Notes under the pieces: model-generated
What the model was told of the DNA's origin: nothing
The model's input: only the letters and a program-made list of their open reading frames with translations
Databases searched by the model: none
Part shown: positions 17,827 through 26,975 of the stretch, one piece after another
Layout: the number at the start of each line of letters is the position of its first letter
How positions within the stretch are numbered: the stretch's first letter is position 1
Assembly: GCA_903859365.1 (NCBI GenBank)
Contig: CAIOMD010000012.1
Span: 1 to 34,098, forward strand
DNA length: 34,098 nt
Source: an uncultured Candidatus Saccharibacteria bacterium
Lineage (GTDB): Bacteria; Patescibacteriota; Saccharimonadia; Saccharimonadales; CAIOMD01
Direction of reading: 5' to 3'
Program-made: the position numbers and the translations under genes

Positions 17827-18621
17827 CTACTGTTTTTTTTTAAAAACCTGAGAGAGCTGCACCCAGTTTTCAAGCGTTAGGTTTTGTGCCCGCAAGTCTC
17901 CATCGACTCCAGCTTCACTAAGCAAATGGTCAGCTGCCTCTTTGGTGATACCAAGTCCTCCACTCAAACTGCTACGAAGTTTTTTTCTTCGTTCGCTAAA
18001 ACCAGCTTTTACCACTTGAAAGATATTCTTTTCATCTTCACCGGCAAAGTATGGAACTTCTCTTCGATGCAAAATTAGCACTTGCGAGTCAACTTTTGGA
18101 GGAGGTGTAAAAAGAGCAGCCGGTACAACTACTCCAAGATTAGTTTTAAAATACATCTGCGTACTAATACTTAATAAAGAAGTTTGTCCTGGCTTTGCGC
18201 ATACGCGCTCGGCAACTTCTTTTTGTACAAGCAGTACTGCTATTTTTGGAGGATTCGTAGTTTCTGAGATAAGTCTGAGTAACCCCGAAGTTAAATAATA
18301 GGGTATATTAGCGACAATCTTGTAATCATTTGGGAGTAAAGTGAAATCAAATCGCATTATGTCTGCTTCACTTATTTCAAGGTTCTCTATGTTGCTCTTA
18401 ATTCGATTTGGCAGGCTTAGTGCTAAGTCATGGTCAAATTCAATGGCGTGCACTTTCACTCCATGATTCAAAAGAGTCTGCGTTAATGTACCAAGTCCTG
18501 GCCCAATTTCCACAACGTAATCATCTGGTGAAATAGCAGCAGCATCACAGATAGTTTCCAAGATACCCTGATCATGAAGCCAGTGTTGGCCTAACTCTTT
18601 TTTCGGTTTAGTGTCTGTCAT
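17827..18621 (-). CDS. rsmA: 16S rRNA dimethyladenosine transferase
   Basis: 264 residues, normal KsgA length. It dimethylates two adenines in the 3' terminal hairpin of 16S rRNA, using SAM. Visible: KKELGQHWLHD at the N-terminus, SAM motif I VEIGPGLGTLTQTLL, motif II AIEFDHDLA, motif IV NIPYYLTSGLL (NxPY), and PPPKVDSQVLILHRR. The C-terminal helical part has GFSERRKKLRSSL. It starts 13 nt after the Rpf-like gene, a linkage also seen in Actinobacteria and Firmicutes. Confidence 0.96.
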   Translation of the reverse strand: MTDTKPKKELGQHWLHDQGILETICDAAAISPDDYVVEIGPGLGTLTQTLLNHGVKVHAIEFDHDLALSLPNRIKSNIENLEISEADIMRFDFTLLPNDYKIVANIPYYLTSGLLRLISETTNPPKIAVLLVQKEVAERVCAKPGQTSLLSISTQMYFKTNLGVVVPAALFTPPPKVDSQVLILHRREVPYFAGEDEKNIFQVVKAGFSERRKKLRSSLSGGLGITKEAADHLLSEAGVDGDLRAQNLTLENWVQLSQVFKKKQ

Positions 18622-18634
18622 AAAAAGCGCTGTT

Positions 18635-19846
18635 TTACCACCACCTATTTATAGTCCAGAAATTGTATGCACTAGCCCAACTGCCATATTTACCGATTGC
18701 ATAGCTATTACACCAATTAAGCTGAGTAACAGGATTTGTTGCCCAATCACTTCCTGCTGATACCATCTTGCCCCCTGGAAGGGCCTGGCAGATACCATAA
18801 GCACCGCTACCTGCATGATTCCATTTTGTTGCACCGTTCCAGCCACCCTCATGACCGATTATGAAATCTACATAGTAGTAATCACTTGGAGAAATTCCAA
18901 CTTGTTGCATCCAATTAATAACACTTTGAGATGTGACTACTGGGAGCTGTGTTCCATCTTGTTCAACTTGAGAAATGGGTTGCGTTGAAACTACTTCTGA
19001 AATCTTCGTTTTTGTACTCACTCCGTTTACAGTTGTTACGTTATAAATAACCTGAGCTTTTCCTATAACTCCAGGAGTGATAATATTTTTTGTTCCAATC
19101 ATTGTTATTGGGTCAGGAATGGATTGAATAGAGAAAGGAACGTCTTGCTCTTCAGTAACAATTGAATCACCGGGCAGAGATACAGAAATGAGCATACCTG
19201 ATGTAATTGAAGAATTTAGTGATGGAGATACCGTAGCTCCGGAAACAGTTTTTATACCCTTTTCCTTTATAAAATCTGCGACCGTTCCAGCTTGCGTTCT
19301 ATATACAGTTGAAGAAGAGCCATAAAGGATTACATTGATAGCAATTGCTCTTTTGATAGTGACTATAGATCCGAGTACATTTTGATTTACAAAGTTTTGA
19401 GGGGATGAAATAGAAATCGTATCAGCATCGTTAAGTGTAAAGCCAGCTTCTTGGGCAAGCAAGCTAAGACTAGTTTCTGGTGACATGATACTTTGTGAAG
19501 TTACGCCATCAGTAACCGTATAGGGTTGAGCTCTAAAGATTTGCACATTAAAATTATCTTGGGTAATTGGAGTCGAGGGGCTTGGCTCCACTTTGTCACT
19601 CATCCCCAATGTTACTCCAGCTTTTTGAAGAAATTCACCGACAGTTACCGCTCTTGTCGGAACGGATGAGGTTTGGCCATCAGCATACAAATTGACAATA
19701 TGGCTATCAGTTGGTGCAAGAGTTTGACCATTTGCAACAACAAAACCACCTGCAAAAAAGAAAAAAGTGAAAAGAGTTACAAAAATACTGAATGCAAAAA
19801 AATGAGCGTGAAAAAAGTAATTGGTTATTTTTCTAAAAATATTCAT
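18635..19846 (-). CDS. Rpf-like muralytic enzyme (DUF348-G5-lysozyme fold)
   Basis: 403 residues. The N-terminal TM helix or signal (FAFSIFVTLFTFFFFAGGFVVA) is followed by three DUF348-like ubiquitin-fold units (HIVNLYADGQTSSVPTRAVTVGEFLQKAGV; PYTVTDGVTSQSIMSPET; AINVILYGSSSTVYRTQAGTVADFI). A G5-like domain (about 225-300) ends in KISEVVSTQPISQVEQDG. The C-terminal 95 residues are a lysozyme-like domain with VDFIIGHEGGWNGATKWN, GAYGICQALPG and YGSWASAYNFW; the Glu in HEGG is the likely catalytic acid. Such enzymes cut peptidoglycan during growth or resuscitation. It lies between the Nudix gene and rsmA, as rpfB does beside ksgA in Actinobacteria. Confidence 0.92.
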   Translation of the reverse strand: MNIFRKITNYFFHAHFFAFSIFVTLFTFFFFAGGFVVANGQTLAPTDSHIVNLYADGQTSSVPTRAVTVGEFLQKAGVTLGMSDKVEPSPSTPITQDNFNVQIFRAQPYTVTDGVTSQSIMSPETSLSLLAQEAGFTLNDADTISISSPQNFVNQNVLGSIVTIKRAIAINVILYGSSSTVYRTQAGTVADFIKEKGIKTVSGATVSPSLNSSITSGMLISVSLPGDSIVTEEQDVPFSIQSIPDPITMIGTKNIITPGVIGKAQVIYNVTTVNGVSTKTKISEVVSTQPISQVEQDGTQLPVVTSQSVINWMQQVGISPSDYYYVDFIIGHEGGWNGATKWNHAGSGAYGICQALPGGKMVSAGSDWATNPVTQLNWCNSYAIGKYGSWASAYNFWTINRWW

Positions 19847-19891
19847 ACATAAACCAAAGAAGGTTACCTTTAACTATAGCAAAATTATGCG

Positions 19892-20350
19892 CTACTTTAA
19901 AGCGAGCAGATCTAGTGCTTTTTGCACGGTATCACTTGTTTTTATTTTAGAGATTTCATCTATGGCAAAAAATTGTGCTTTAGTTATTTCATATTTTCTT
20001 AATGTAAGCTTTGGCGCTTCTTCTAATTCGTATGAAAAAAGAGCATAACGGTAATAATGCTTCGCCTCCAGTAGTTCATCATTTAATTTGAGAAGGTTTG
20101 ATTCATTAATAATTATGCCCAACTCTTCTTTAACTTCTCTTGTTACTCCTTGCGAAAGTGCTTCCCCTCTCTTGATGCCACCTCCCACTAGATGCCACCG
20201 AGCAGTGTAATCCAGTGTTGATTGTGTAAGTAATACTTTTTCGTTGAGCACAAGTAATACATATGCCCTTGTGCTTCCCTTCAAAAAAAATAAAAGCAAA
20301 GGGTAGCTTAAAAAATAAACAACCCTGCCGCATAGCGTTTTAAGGTTCAA
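19892..20350 (-). CDS. Nudix hydrolase
   Basis: 152 residues. The full Nudix box is present: GGIKRGEALSQGVTREVKEELGI fits GX5EX7REUXEEXGU. Family members hydrolyse nucleoside diphosphates linked to another group; the substrate cannot be told here. The start is TTG at 20350, overlapping the pcrA stop as TTGA. I see no better start before the conserved core, so the coupled TTG is the best choice. The N-terminus (YFLSYPLLLFFLKG) is hydrophobic and may be a strand of the fold or a weak membrane contact. Confidence 0.9.
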   Translation of the reverse strand: MNLKTLCGRVVYFLSYPLLLFFLKGSTRAYVLLVLNEKVLLTQSTLDYTARWHLVGGGIKRGEALSQGVTREVKEELGIIINESNLLKLNDELLEAKHYYRYALFSYELEEAPKLTLRKYEITKAQFFAIDEISKIKTSDTVQKALDLLALK

Positions 20351-22491
20351 AGTTTTTCTAAGGGTGCAAAGGCAATATTTAGTTTTTTTGCACCCTTTCC
20401 TTTAAAGTAAATCGCAACCGTATCGCCGTCTATTTCCATGACAGTCCCTATACCAAATAGCTGATGCCTCACCTGGTCTCCTTCTATCAGTTCTGGCACA
20501 TATCGAGGCTCAGTCGAATTAGATGGACTAGAGATATTGGCCGTTCCAAAAAGTGCACTTCCTAGAGATTGAGATTGAGTTTGGAAGCTACTATCAATTT
20601 CACCTAAAAATCGAGAAGGCGGATTATGTTGCAGGCCACCATACAAAATTCTACTATCGGTATACATCATAAAAAGCTCCTCACGCGCTCTCGTCATGCC
20701 AACATAGCAAAGACGACGCTCTTCCTCCATTTCGGACTGATCGAATAACGCTCTACTATGGGGAAAGATAGACTCCTCCATACCAGGCATAAATACCACA
20801 GGAAATTCCAACCCCTTTGCTGCATGAAGTGTCATAAGAGTCACTGAATCATTACTGTTATTTAAACCGTCTAAGTCACTTATTAATGCAACCTCTTCAA
20901 GAAAACTACTTAGGCCTACTTCACTATAAGCCTTAGCGACACTCATTAGTTCTTTTACGTTTTCTTGGCGAGCCTCGGCTTGGACAGAACCATCATCCAA
21001 GTGTTTTAAATAGTCTGTAGCTTTGAGTAACTTATCGATAAGGACTGAAACTGGAAGCTCTTCACTCGCTGCCCTGAGACTCTGCACGACACTAATAAAA
21101 TCTTTCAAGGCATTTTTAGCCTTTGCCATCAAGGGTGCGTTTTCAATATTCGCAAATGCTTCATCAAGAGTAAGGTTTTCCATGATTCGCCAATCGAGGA
21201 AGTTTTGCATCGATTTTGCTCCAATACCACGAGATGGTACATTGACTACTCTTGAAAAACTTACTAAATCTTCTGGTTGGTAAATGAGTCGAAGATAACC
21301 GATGATGTCTTTAATCTCTGATCGATCATAAAACCGAACTCCACCTACGATTTTGTAAGGAATTCCATAACGAACAAACTGTTCTTCAATGCTTCGACTC
21401 TGAGCATTCGTGCGATAAAGAACTGCGAAATCGTTATACTTCCTAAGATGCATATCGACATACGTTTGAATTCTTCGGATAATAGCTTCGCCTTCTGCTC
21501 GTTCATTCTGTACTTGCACCATCTGAACCGGTTGCCCATCATTTGCGGCTGTCCACAGTTTTTTATCTGAGCGGTCTTTGTTTTTCAATATAACTGCATG
21601 CGCTGCATCCAAAATAAGTTTCGTACTTCTATAATTCTGCTCAAGTTTAATAATAGTTGCGTTAGGATAATCTCTTTCAAAATTTAAAATATTTTTAAAA
21701 TCTGCACCCCTCCAGCTATAGATACTTTGCCAATCATCGCCAACGACACATATGTTTTTATGCTCATTCGTAAATAGTTTAATAAGTTTATATTGTGCGG
21801 CGTTGGTATCCTGATATTCATCAATCAAAATATATTTAAATTGCCGACGCCACTTTTCTTTTACTTCAGGATTATTTTCAAGGAGGCTGACTGTTCGTCC
21901 AATAAGATCGTCAAAGTCTAGGGCTTGCTGATCCCGTAAACCCTTTTCATATAACGGAAAAATACGTGCTGCAGTTTTCTGATTAGGAGTTGATGCGATG
22001 CCGGTATATTCCGCTGGTGAAAGTAATTCATTTTTTGCGCTACTTATAATTGATCCTATCATTCTTGAAGGGAATTGTTTTTCATCAATTGATTGTTGCT
22101 TGGATAATTGCTTTATGAGTGCGGTTCGGTCTGACTCATCAAAAATTACAAAATTACTAGCAAGTCCAATATACTGGCCATCAATTCTTAATATTTTTAC
22201 GCACATACTATGGAAGGTACCCATATATGGCATAAAGCTCCTATGTTCCGCATTATCGCCAAGAAGGGTCGCTACGCGCTCACGCATTTCTTTGGCCGCT
22301 TTATTCGTGAACGTAACTCCAAGAATTTGCGAAGAAGTCGCGAGCTGATTCTTCACGATAAACGCAACTCTGTGGGTGAGTGTTTTAGTTTTACCGCTTC
22401 CTGCTCCTGCAAGTATTAGTAATGGGCCATCGGTTGTTTTAACAGCTTTTTGTTGTTCAGGATTCAATCCTTCGAGTAAGTCACTATGCAT
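20347..22491 (-). CDS. pcrA: UvrD/PcrA-family superfamily 1 DNA helicase
   Basis: 714 residues, full length. Motif I ILAGAGSGKTKTLTHR, motif II ILIDEYQDTNAAQ, motif III VVGDDWQSIYSWRGAD, motif IV LEQNYRST, motif V MTLHAAKGLEFPVVF and motif VI YVGMTRAREEL are all visible. The C-terminus (EGDQVRHQLFGIGTVMEIDGDTVAIYF) is the Tudor-like domain that in PcrA/UvrD contacts RNA polymerase. It is a 3'-5' helicase for repair and replication. A TACAAT box (22505-22500) lies 8 nt before the ATG. Confidence 0.96.
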   Translation of the reverse strand: MHSDLLEGLNPEQQKAVKTTDGPLLILAGAGSGKTKTLTHRVAFIVKNQLATSSQILGVTFTNKAAKEMRERVATLLGDNAEHRSFMPYMGTFHSMCVKILRIDGQYIGLASNFVIFDESDRTALIKQLSKQQSIDEKQFPSRMIGSIISSAKNELLSPAEYTGIASTPNQKTAARIFPLYEKGLRDQQALDFDDLIGRTVSLLENNPEVKEKWRRQFKYILIDEYQDTNAAQYKLIKLFTNEHKNICVVGDDWQSIYSWRGADFKNILNFERDYPNATIIKLEQNYRSTKLILDAAHAVILKNKDRSDKKLWTAANDGQPVQMVQVQNERAEGEAIIRRIQTYVDMHLRKYNDFAVLYRTNAQSRSIEEQFVRYGIPYKIVGGVRFYDRSEIKDIIGYLRLIYQPEDLVSFSRVVNVPSRGIGAKSMQNFLDWRIMENLTLDEAFANIENAPLMAKAKNALKDFISVVQSLRAASEELPVSVLIDKLLKATDYLKHLDDGSVQAEARQENVKELMSVAKAYSEVGLSSFLEEVALISDLDGLNNSNDSVTLMTLHAAKGLEFPVVFMPGMEESIFPHSRALFDQSEMEEERRLCYVGMTRAREELFMMYTDSRILYGGLQHNPPSRFLGEIDSSFQTQSQSLGSALFGTANISSPSNSTEPRYVPELIEGDQVRHQLFGIGTVMEIDGDTVAIYFKGKGAKKLNIAFAPLEKL

Positions 22492-22499
22492 ATTAGTTA

Positions 22500-22505
22500 A
22501 TTGTA
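22500..22505 (-). promoter_or_regulatory. Extended -10 box of pcrA
   Basis: TGA-TACAAT on the minus strand, 8 nt from ATG 22491, consistent with a leaderless or nearly leaderless mRNA. Confidence 0.5.
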
Positions 22506-22549
22506 TCAGTTTCGCGTACTTAAAACTGTTGTAGAAGACGTTTTTCTAA

Positions 22550-22915
22550 CTATTTTCCGATTCGATACAACAGTATGAATATCACCGACATGGTCAATAG
22601 TGTCCACAAAAAACCAAATAGGAGTGCTTGTTTTAGGTAGCTTTTTTTCTGCATAACTTCATCGAGTGGGCGATGAATAAAATTCGTATCATAAATAAAT
22701 GGCTGCTGCATGGTTTTTTTAATTTTTTGAGCACGCAATTCCATAGTATTTGGCGTCATAGATATACCGTGATTATTTCCTAGATATGAAATATTTTTTT
22801 CGTTATGATCCTTTACTAATACTCTATTTTTTGAAGGTAATGTTTTTTTCACCTGCAAAACTTTATTTGACCGAGAAACATCTGAAATAATTTTTGGTTG
22901 TTTTTTTGTTTCCAC
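22550..22915 (-). CDS. Small C-terminally anchored membrane protein, unknown
   Basis: 121 residues from GTG at 22915, two nt after the tpiA stop. The first 90 residues are basic and hydrophilic (KKQPKIISDVSRSNKVLQVKK; PFIYDTNFIHRPLDEVMQKK). One TM helix near the C-terminus (LLFGFLWTLLTMSVIFILLY) leaves only RIGK outside, so the bulk is cytoplasmic. I do not recognise it. It is the last gene of the pyk-pgk-tpiA run and could tether something to the membrane. Confidence 0.75.
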   Translation of the reverse strand: METKKQPKIISDVSRSNKVLQVKKTLPSKNRVLVKDHNEKNISYLGNNHGISMTPNTMELRAQKIKKTMQQPFIYDTNFIHRPLDEVMQKKSYLKQALLFGFLWTLLTMSVIFILLYRIGK

Positions 22916-22917
22916 GA

Positions 22918-23697
22918 TTACCTTTTTTCTAAGTCATGGTGTACTTCAAAAGCCGCATCAACGATATCAGTAAATTGTGCGTAATTTAGACTGGCACCAC
23001 CCACGAGCAAACCGTCGACTCCTTCAGCCTTCAAAAAATCGGATGCAATATCAGGATTTACGCTTCCTCCATAGAGTACGCGTACGTTTTTTGACACTGC
23101 ATTTCCGTATAGACTTGCTATTGATTGGCGGATTGTCCTCACAGCGGCTACGGCTTGATCTGGGGTCGCAAAATCTCCAGTTCCTATAGCCCAAACGGGT
23201 TCGTAGGCTACAACTAATGATTCGATTTCGCTAGCGGTGATGTTTGCAAGTGCGCTTTGCATCTGATCCTCAAGAACTTGATTTGTTTCCTTATTAATTC
23301 TTTCAGTTTTAGTTTCGCCCACACACAGAATCGGCGTTATACCATTTCTAAATGAGGCTGCAACCTTTTCCTGCACCTCTTCCAAAGTTTCATTAAATAT
23401 ATGTCGCCGCTCTGAATGACCAATGAGACAATAACTTACTAAATCTCGAAGCATCGAAAAAGATACCTCACCAGTAAAAGCCCCCGAGTCTTTATGGTAG
23501 GCATTTTGAGCAGCTAACTTAAATTTTCTTCGATCAATTTGAAGACTAATAGGCTGTAAATCAAGCATTGAAGGTATTAATACAACTTCTATATCTTTAT
23601 GAAGCGCAATTCTGTCTTGTAATCTTTTTGTTAGTAAACTAGCCTCAGATACGTTGAGATTCATTTTCCAGTTACCTGCTATAAGAATTTTTTTCAT
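22918..23697 (-). CDS. tpiA: Triosephosphate isomerase
   Basis: 259 residues, normal length. It interconverts dihydroxyacetone phosphate and glyceraldehyde 3-phosphate. Visible: GNWKMNLN (active Lys), the catalytic His in CLIGHSERRHIFNE, the catalytic Glu in VAYEPVWAIGTGDFA, and the phosphate-binding YGGSVNPDIA and GLLVGGASL. Third in a glycolytic run after pyk and pgk, 25 nt after pgk. No gapdh is in the window. Confidence 0.97.
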   Translation of the reverse strand: MKKILIAGNWKMNLNVSEASLLTKRLQDRIALHKDIEVVLIPSMLDLQPISLQIDRRKFKLAAQNAYHKDSGAFTGEVSFSMLRDLVSYCLIGHSERRHIFNETLEEVQEKVAASFRNGITPILCVGETKTERINKETNQVLEDQMQSALANITASEIESLVVAYEPVWAIGTGDFATPDQAVAAVRTIRQSIASLYGNAVSKNVRVLYGGSVNPDIASDFLKAEGVDGLLVGGASLNYAQFTDIVDAAFEVHHDLEKR

Positions 23698-23722
23698 CGA
23701 GTTTCACCCACTTAATTTCTTT

Positions 23723-25066
23723 TTAAATACTACCACTTTTTGCTATTGAAGATGCTCCCATTTTTACATCTTTGTTCTGCAAAGCTTCTAGACCTGGTAA
23801 TCGTTTCCCTGCCATAAGCTCCAAGCTTGCACCACCCCCAGTTGAAACATGATTCAATCGTTCCCTCAACCATGGCACCGACTCAACGAAACCAACGGTA
23901 TCTCCGCCACCAACAATAGTAAAAGGTTTGTTGTCATCCCTAGGGTGCTCCCCAACAAGCCCCTCGATAATCAGTTTTGTTCCATGCGAATATGGATCGG
24001 CTGCGCCATTAAGTCCCTTAACTTCTGTTACGCCCGCAGTACCATTCCATACTGCAGTGCCTGAGAGTTTCATTGCACCAGCGATACTTGAAGCTGTCAT
24101 TGGCCCAATATCCAAGATATATTCATCCGATTGAATGGTATAGGAAGAAACATCGGGAATCTTAGGATATGCAGTAATATCTGAATACGCGTGTGAGGCA
24201 ATATCGACAATTCTGGTTGGGAGTGAATTATCCATCGCTTTTGACACGACAACATCATGCGGCAAGTAAAAGGTAAACTGCTCACGTCTCATTCGTTCTT
24301 CCGCTTTTTGATACAGTAATCTAGCACTATCAAGCGCATCCTTGTCAGCCTTGGATAATCCAATAGGCACATCCTCGATCATCAAAAATGTATTGGCCAT
24401 AGCGCCGACCACAGCAACGTAATCTGCTTTTTCGATAAACACATCAAGAAGCTCAATCTTATCTGATACTTTAGCTCCACCTATAACAATAGCAAGAGGT
24501 CTATCGGGATTTAGCATTGCATTGGTAATACTTGTTACTTCTTTTTCTAAAAGAAGTCCCGCAACAGATAAAATAAAATGCGTTATTCCTTCCGTACTGG
24601 CGTGAGCACGATGTACGACACCAAAACCGTCCTGTACAAATACATCCCCAAGGGCAGCTAATTTCTTAGAAAAATTAAGATCGTTTGCTTCTTCCTCCTT
24701 ATGGAATCGTAAATTCTCAAGCAATAAGATGTCACCTGATTTTAGTTCATCAACTGCCCTTTGGATGTCTGGGCCTATGCAATCGTTAGCAAATCCTATA
24801 TCAATATGCATCAGTTCTGAAAGTCGAGTCGCACAAGGCTTAAGACTACAGGTAGAATCCTGAGCATTTTTTGGTCTACCCATATGAGAAATTAAAATAA
24901 CTTTAGCGCCTTGGCTTCGTGCGTATTCAATTGTAGGAAGTGCCATTTTAATTCGATAGTCATCAATAATGACGCCATGATCATTAAGGGGAACATTGAA
25001 ATCTACTCGTATGAGCACTTTCTTGTCTCTAATATTCACATCTTTTATGGTTTTTTTAGTAAACAT
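23723..25066 (-). CDS. pgk: Phosphoglycerate kinase
   Basis: 447 residues, longer than the usual bacterial 390-400. It transfers phosphate from 1,3-bisphosphoglycerate to ADP. Visible: RVDFNVPLNDHG, ISHMGRPKN, LLLENLRFHKEEE, FVQDGFGVVHRAHAST, GGAKVSDKIELL and GGGDTVGFVE, then HVSTGGGASLELMAGK. The usual WNGPMGVFE reads WNGTAGVTE; the ribose-contacting Glu is kept. Extra length lies mainly in the C-terminal domain, before DIGP and after WNGTAGVTE. It starts 8 nt after pyk. The enzyme looks intact. Confidence 0.96.
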   Translation of the reverse strand: MFTKKTIKDVNIRDKKVLIRVDFNVPLNDHGVIIDDYRIKMALPTIEYARSQGAKVILISHMGRPKNAQDSTCSLKPCATRLSELMHIDIGFANDCIGPDIQRAVDELKSGDILLLENLRFHKEEEANDLNFSKKLAALGDVFVQDGFGVVHRAHASTEGITHFILSVAGLLLEKEVTSITNAMLNPDRPLAIVIGGAKVSDKIELLDVFIEKADYVAVVGAMANTFLMIEDVPIGLSKADKDALDSARLLYQKAEERMRREQFTFYLPHDVVVSKAMDNSLPTRIVDIASHAYSDITAYPKIPDVSSYTIQSDEYILDIGPMTASSIAGAMKLSGTAVWNGTAGVTEVKGLNGAADPYSHGTKLIIEGLVGEHPRDDNKPFTIVGGGDTVGFVESVPWLRERLNHVSTGGGASLELMAGKRLPGLEALQNKDVKMGASSIAKSGSI

Positions 25067-25074
25067 AATTTTTT

Positions 25075-26517
25075 CTACTTTATGACTCTCACTTTAATAG
25101 TATCGGTCGCTCCAACTACTCCTGGATATGCACCAGATGCTGAGATAATTATATCTCCAGTCTTGAAAACATTATGCACTCGCAGCCAATCAGTTATTTT
25201 TTGAGCTTGCATGTGAGTATCCTTTTTGATGAAGCTTTTAATTGAGTACACTATTGCGAGCTGCTGTGCTACTCGCTGTGAGCTCGTTATGGCAATAATT
25301 GGATGATCTGATCGTCTGGAGGCAATTTTTAGTGCCGTCGTACCACTTCGTGTTTCAGCAACTATTGCCGTTGCCTTCAAATCATTCGCAAGTGCAATGA
25401 TTGCTGTAGAAATAGCACCCTGTTTATTATGTGCATTTATTGATTGGATTGTATCAATTTCCTGAAGCCCAGAACTCGCTTGTACATGATTAATAACTTT
25501 TTGCATTACTCGCACAGATTCATTTGGATACTTGCCGCTTGCCGTTTCATCGCTGAGCATCACCGCGTCAGCTCCAAAAAAAACTGCAGTTGCAATATCG
25601 CTTATTTCAGCACGGGTTGGCTCAGGGTTTTCGGACATACTAGCAAGCATCTGAGTAGCAACAATAGTAGGTCTGTCATATTTATGCCCGAGACTAATAA
25701 TTTTCCTTTGCAAAATAGGTACTATTTCAGGTTCTGTCTCAACAGCAAGATCTCCCCTAGCAACCATCGTAACATCTGCAGTAGCTATAATTTCTTCTAA
25801 ATCATTAAGTGCTGCACGAGTCTCAATTTTAGCTATAATCTTCGCATCGCTTCCTAAATTCAAAAGTCGTAGACGTAATTTTTCTATGTCAGAGGCAGAT
25901 TGGACAAAACTTTGGGCAACATAGTCAAAATCATTTTCTATTCCAAAAACGATATCCTTGAGATCTTTTTTCGTAAGTATATTTCCTTGGAAATCTGAAT
26001 CGGGTAGATTGATACCTTTTTTTGCGTATAGGATCCCACTATTTTCAACCCTAGCATGGACGATACCATCTTTTACGGAGGTAATTATGGTTTGAATCTT
26101 GCCATCACAAAGATACAATCGTTCTCCACGTTTAACGTTTTTACTAAAATCATACTGGACTGGAAGGGCACCTTCACGTTCATAATCAGCGCCATACCTA
26201 AACCGAATTACTTGCCCAGCCTCAACGGGAATCATGGTGCTTAAATCACCAAGTCGTATCTTCGGCCCCTGTAGATCTTGTATAAGCGCAATTGATCGAC
26301 CAAGACTTTTAGCGGCTTTACGCACCCAGCTAATTTGTGTCAGTCGTTCTTCAGTTGTTCCATGGCTGAAGTTTACCCTAATACCGTTAGCTCCCGCTTC
26401 AAGCAACTCAAGTACTTTTTCAAATGAATTAATGGATGGTCCGATTGTTGCAATGATTTTGGTACGCGGAAAATCTACCGATTTCAAAGTCGGTATTTCT
26501 GTATTTATGTCAATCAT
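25075..26517 (-). CDS. pyk: Pyruvate kinase
   Basis: 480 residues, normal length. It makes ATP and pyruvate from phosphoenolpyruvate. Visible: RTKIIATIGPS, IRVNFSHG, LQDLQGPKIRLG, the active-site lysine in AKIETRAALNDL, MVARGDLAVE and ADAVMLSDETASGKYP. The C-terminal regulatory domain ends in DIIISASGAYPGVVGATDTIKV. First gene of the pyk-pgk-tpiA run, with its own promoter. Confidence 0.97.
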   Translation of the reverse strand: MIDINTEIPTLKSVDFPRTKIIATIGPSINSFEKVLELLEAGANGIRVNFSHGTTEERLTQISWVRKAAKSLGRSIALIQDLQGPKIRLGDLSTMIPVEAGQVIRFRYGADYEREGALPVQYDFSKNVKRGERLYLCDGKIQTIITSVKDGIVHARVENSGILYAKKGINLPDSDFQGNILTKKDLKDIVFGIENDFDYVAQSFVQSASDIEKLRLRLLNLGSDAKIIAKIETRAALNDLEEIIATADVTMVARGDLAVETEPEIVPILQRKIISLGHKYDRPTIVATQMLASMSENPEPTRAEISDIATAVFFGADAVMLSDETASGKYPNESVRVMQKVINHVQASSGLQEIDTIQSINAHNKQGAISTAIIALANDLKATAIVAETRSGTTALKIASRRSDHPIIAITSSQRVAQQLAIVYSIKSFIKKDTHMQAQKITDWLRVHNVFKTGDIIISASGAYPGVVGATDTIKVRVIK

Positions 26518-26541
26518 TGTTCCACCCTAAGCATTACTAGT

Positions 26542-26570
26542 ATTGTACGGTAAAAAACAGGGGATTTAAA
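26542..26570 (-). promoter_or_regulatory. Promoter of the pyk-pgk-tpiA run
   Basis: TTTAAA (26570-26565), a 17-nt spacer and TACAAT (26547-26542), then a leader of about 18 nt. AGGGTGG just before the pyk ATG is a plausible ribosome-binding site. Confidence 0.55.
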
Positions 26571-26587
26571 GCAGTTTTGCTGACTCC

Positions 26588-26935
26588 TTATTCACCAAAT
26601 ACAAATTCTAAAGCTGCTTCTTGTTCCTCAGTCATTGTTTCAAAAGAATTTGGGAATTCTATAGCTGAAAAAGGAATTGTTCTAATAATGTTTCTAACGT
26701 CTTCTGGGTATCGGGTCTTCATTTCATCTTGGCGATTTTCGGAACTAAGTGAAATAAATATTCGTGCTTCAGCATCGCTTTCAACTGTTTGTTCTATCAA
26801 AGCCTCGGCTTCGGCAGCAGAGTGTGCTCTTACTTCATATGTTTCATATCCAACCGAAACACTCCACCAGAGTGGTACTTCAAAAGAAATATTTTCTGAT
26901 GCTTCATGTGTACTTTGCTGAGAAAATTCAGACAT
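26588..26935 (-). CDS. Acidic small protein, unknown function
   Basis: 115 residues, strongly acidic. It has a beta-rich middle (FEVPLWWSVSVGYETYEVRAHSAAEAEALIEQTV) that resembles small domains handling a strand-helix-strand unit. The C-terminus is Glu-rich (SFETMTEEQEAALEFVFGE). No signal or TM segment. I do not recognise the family. It sits between a 210-residue unknown protein and pyk. Confidence 0.7.
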   Translation of the reverse strand: MSEFSQQSTHEASENISFEVPLWWSVSVGYETYEVRAHSAAEAEALIEQTVESDAEARIFISLSSENRQDEMKTRYPEDVRNIIRTIPFSAIEFPNSFETMTEEQEAALEFVFGE

Positions 26936-26975
26936 TCACTATCCTTTTTCCACCCATTAGTTAGTAATTAAAAAA

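Noticed and set aside
26565-26590. Hairpin between the 115-residue gene and pyk as a terminator
   Set aside because: The stem is only about 4 bp (AGCA/TGCT) with no good T-run, too weak to call.
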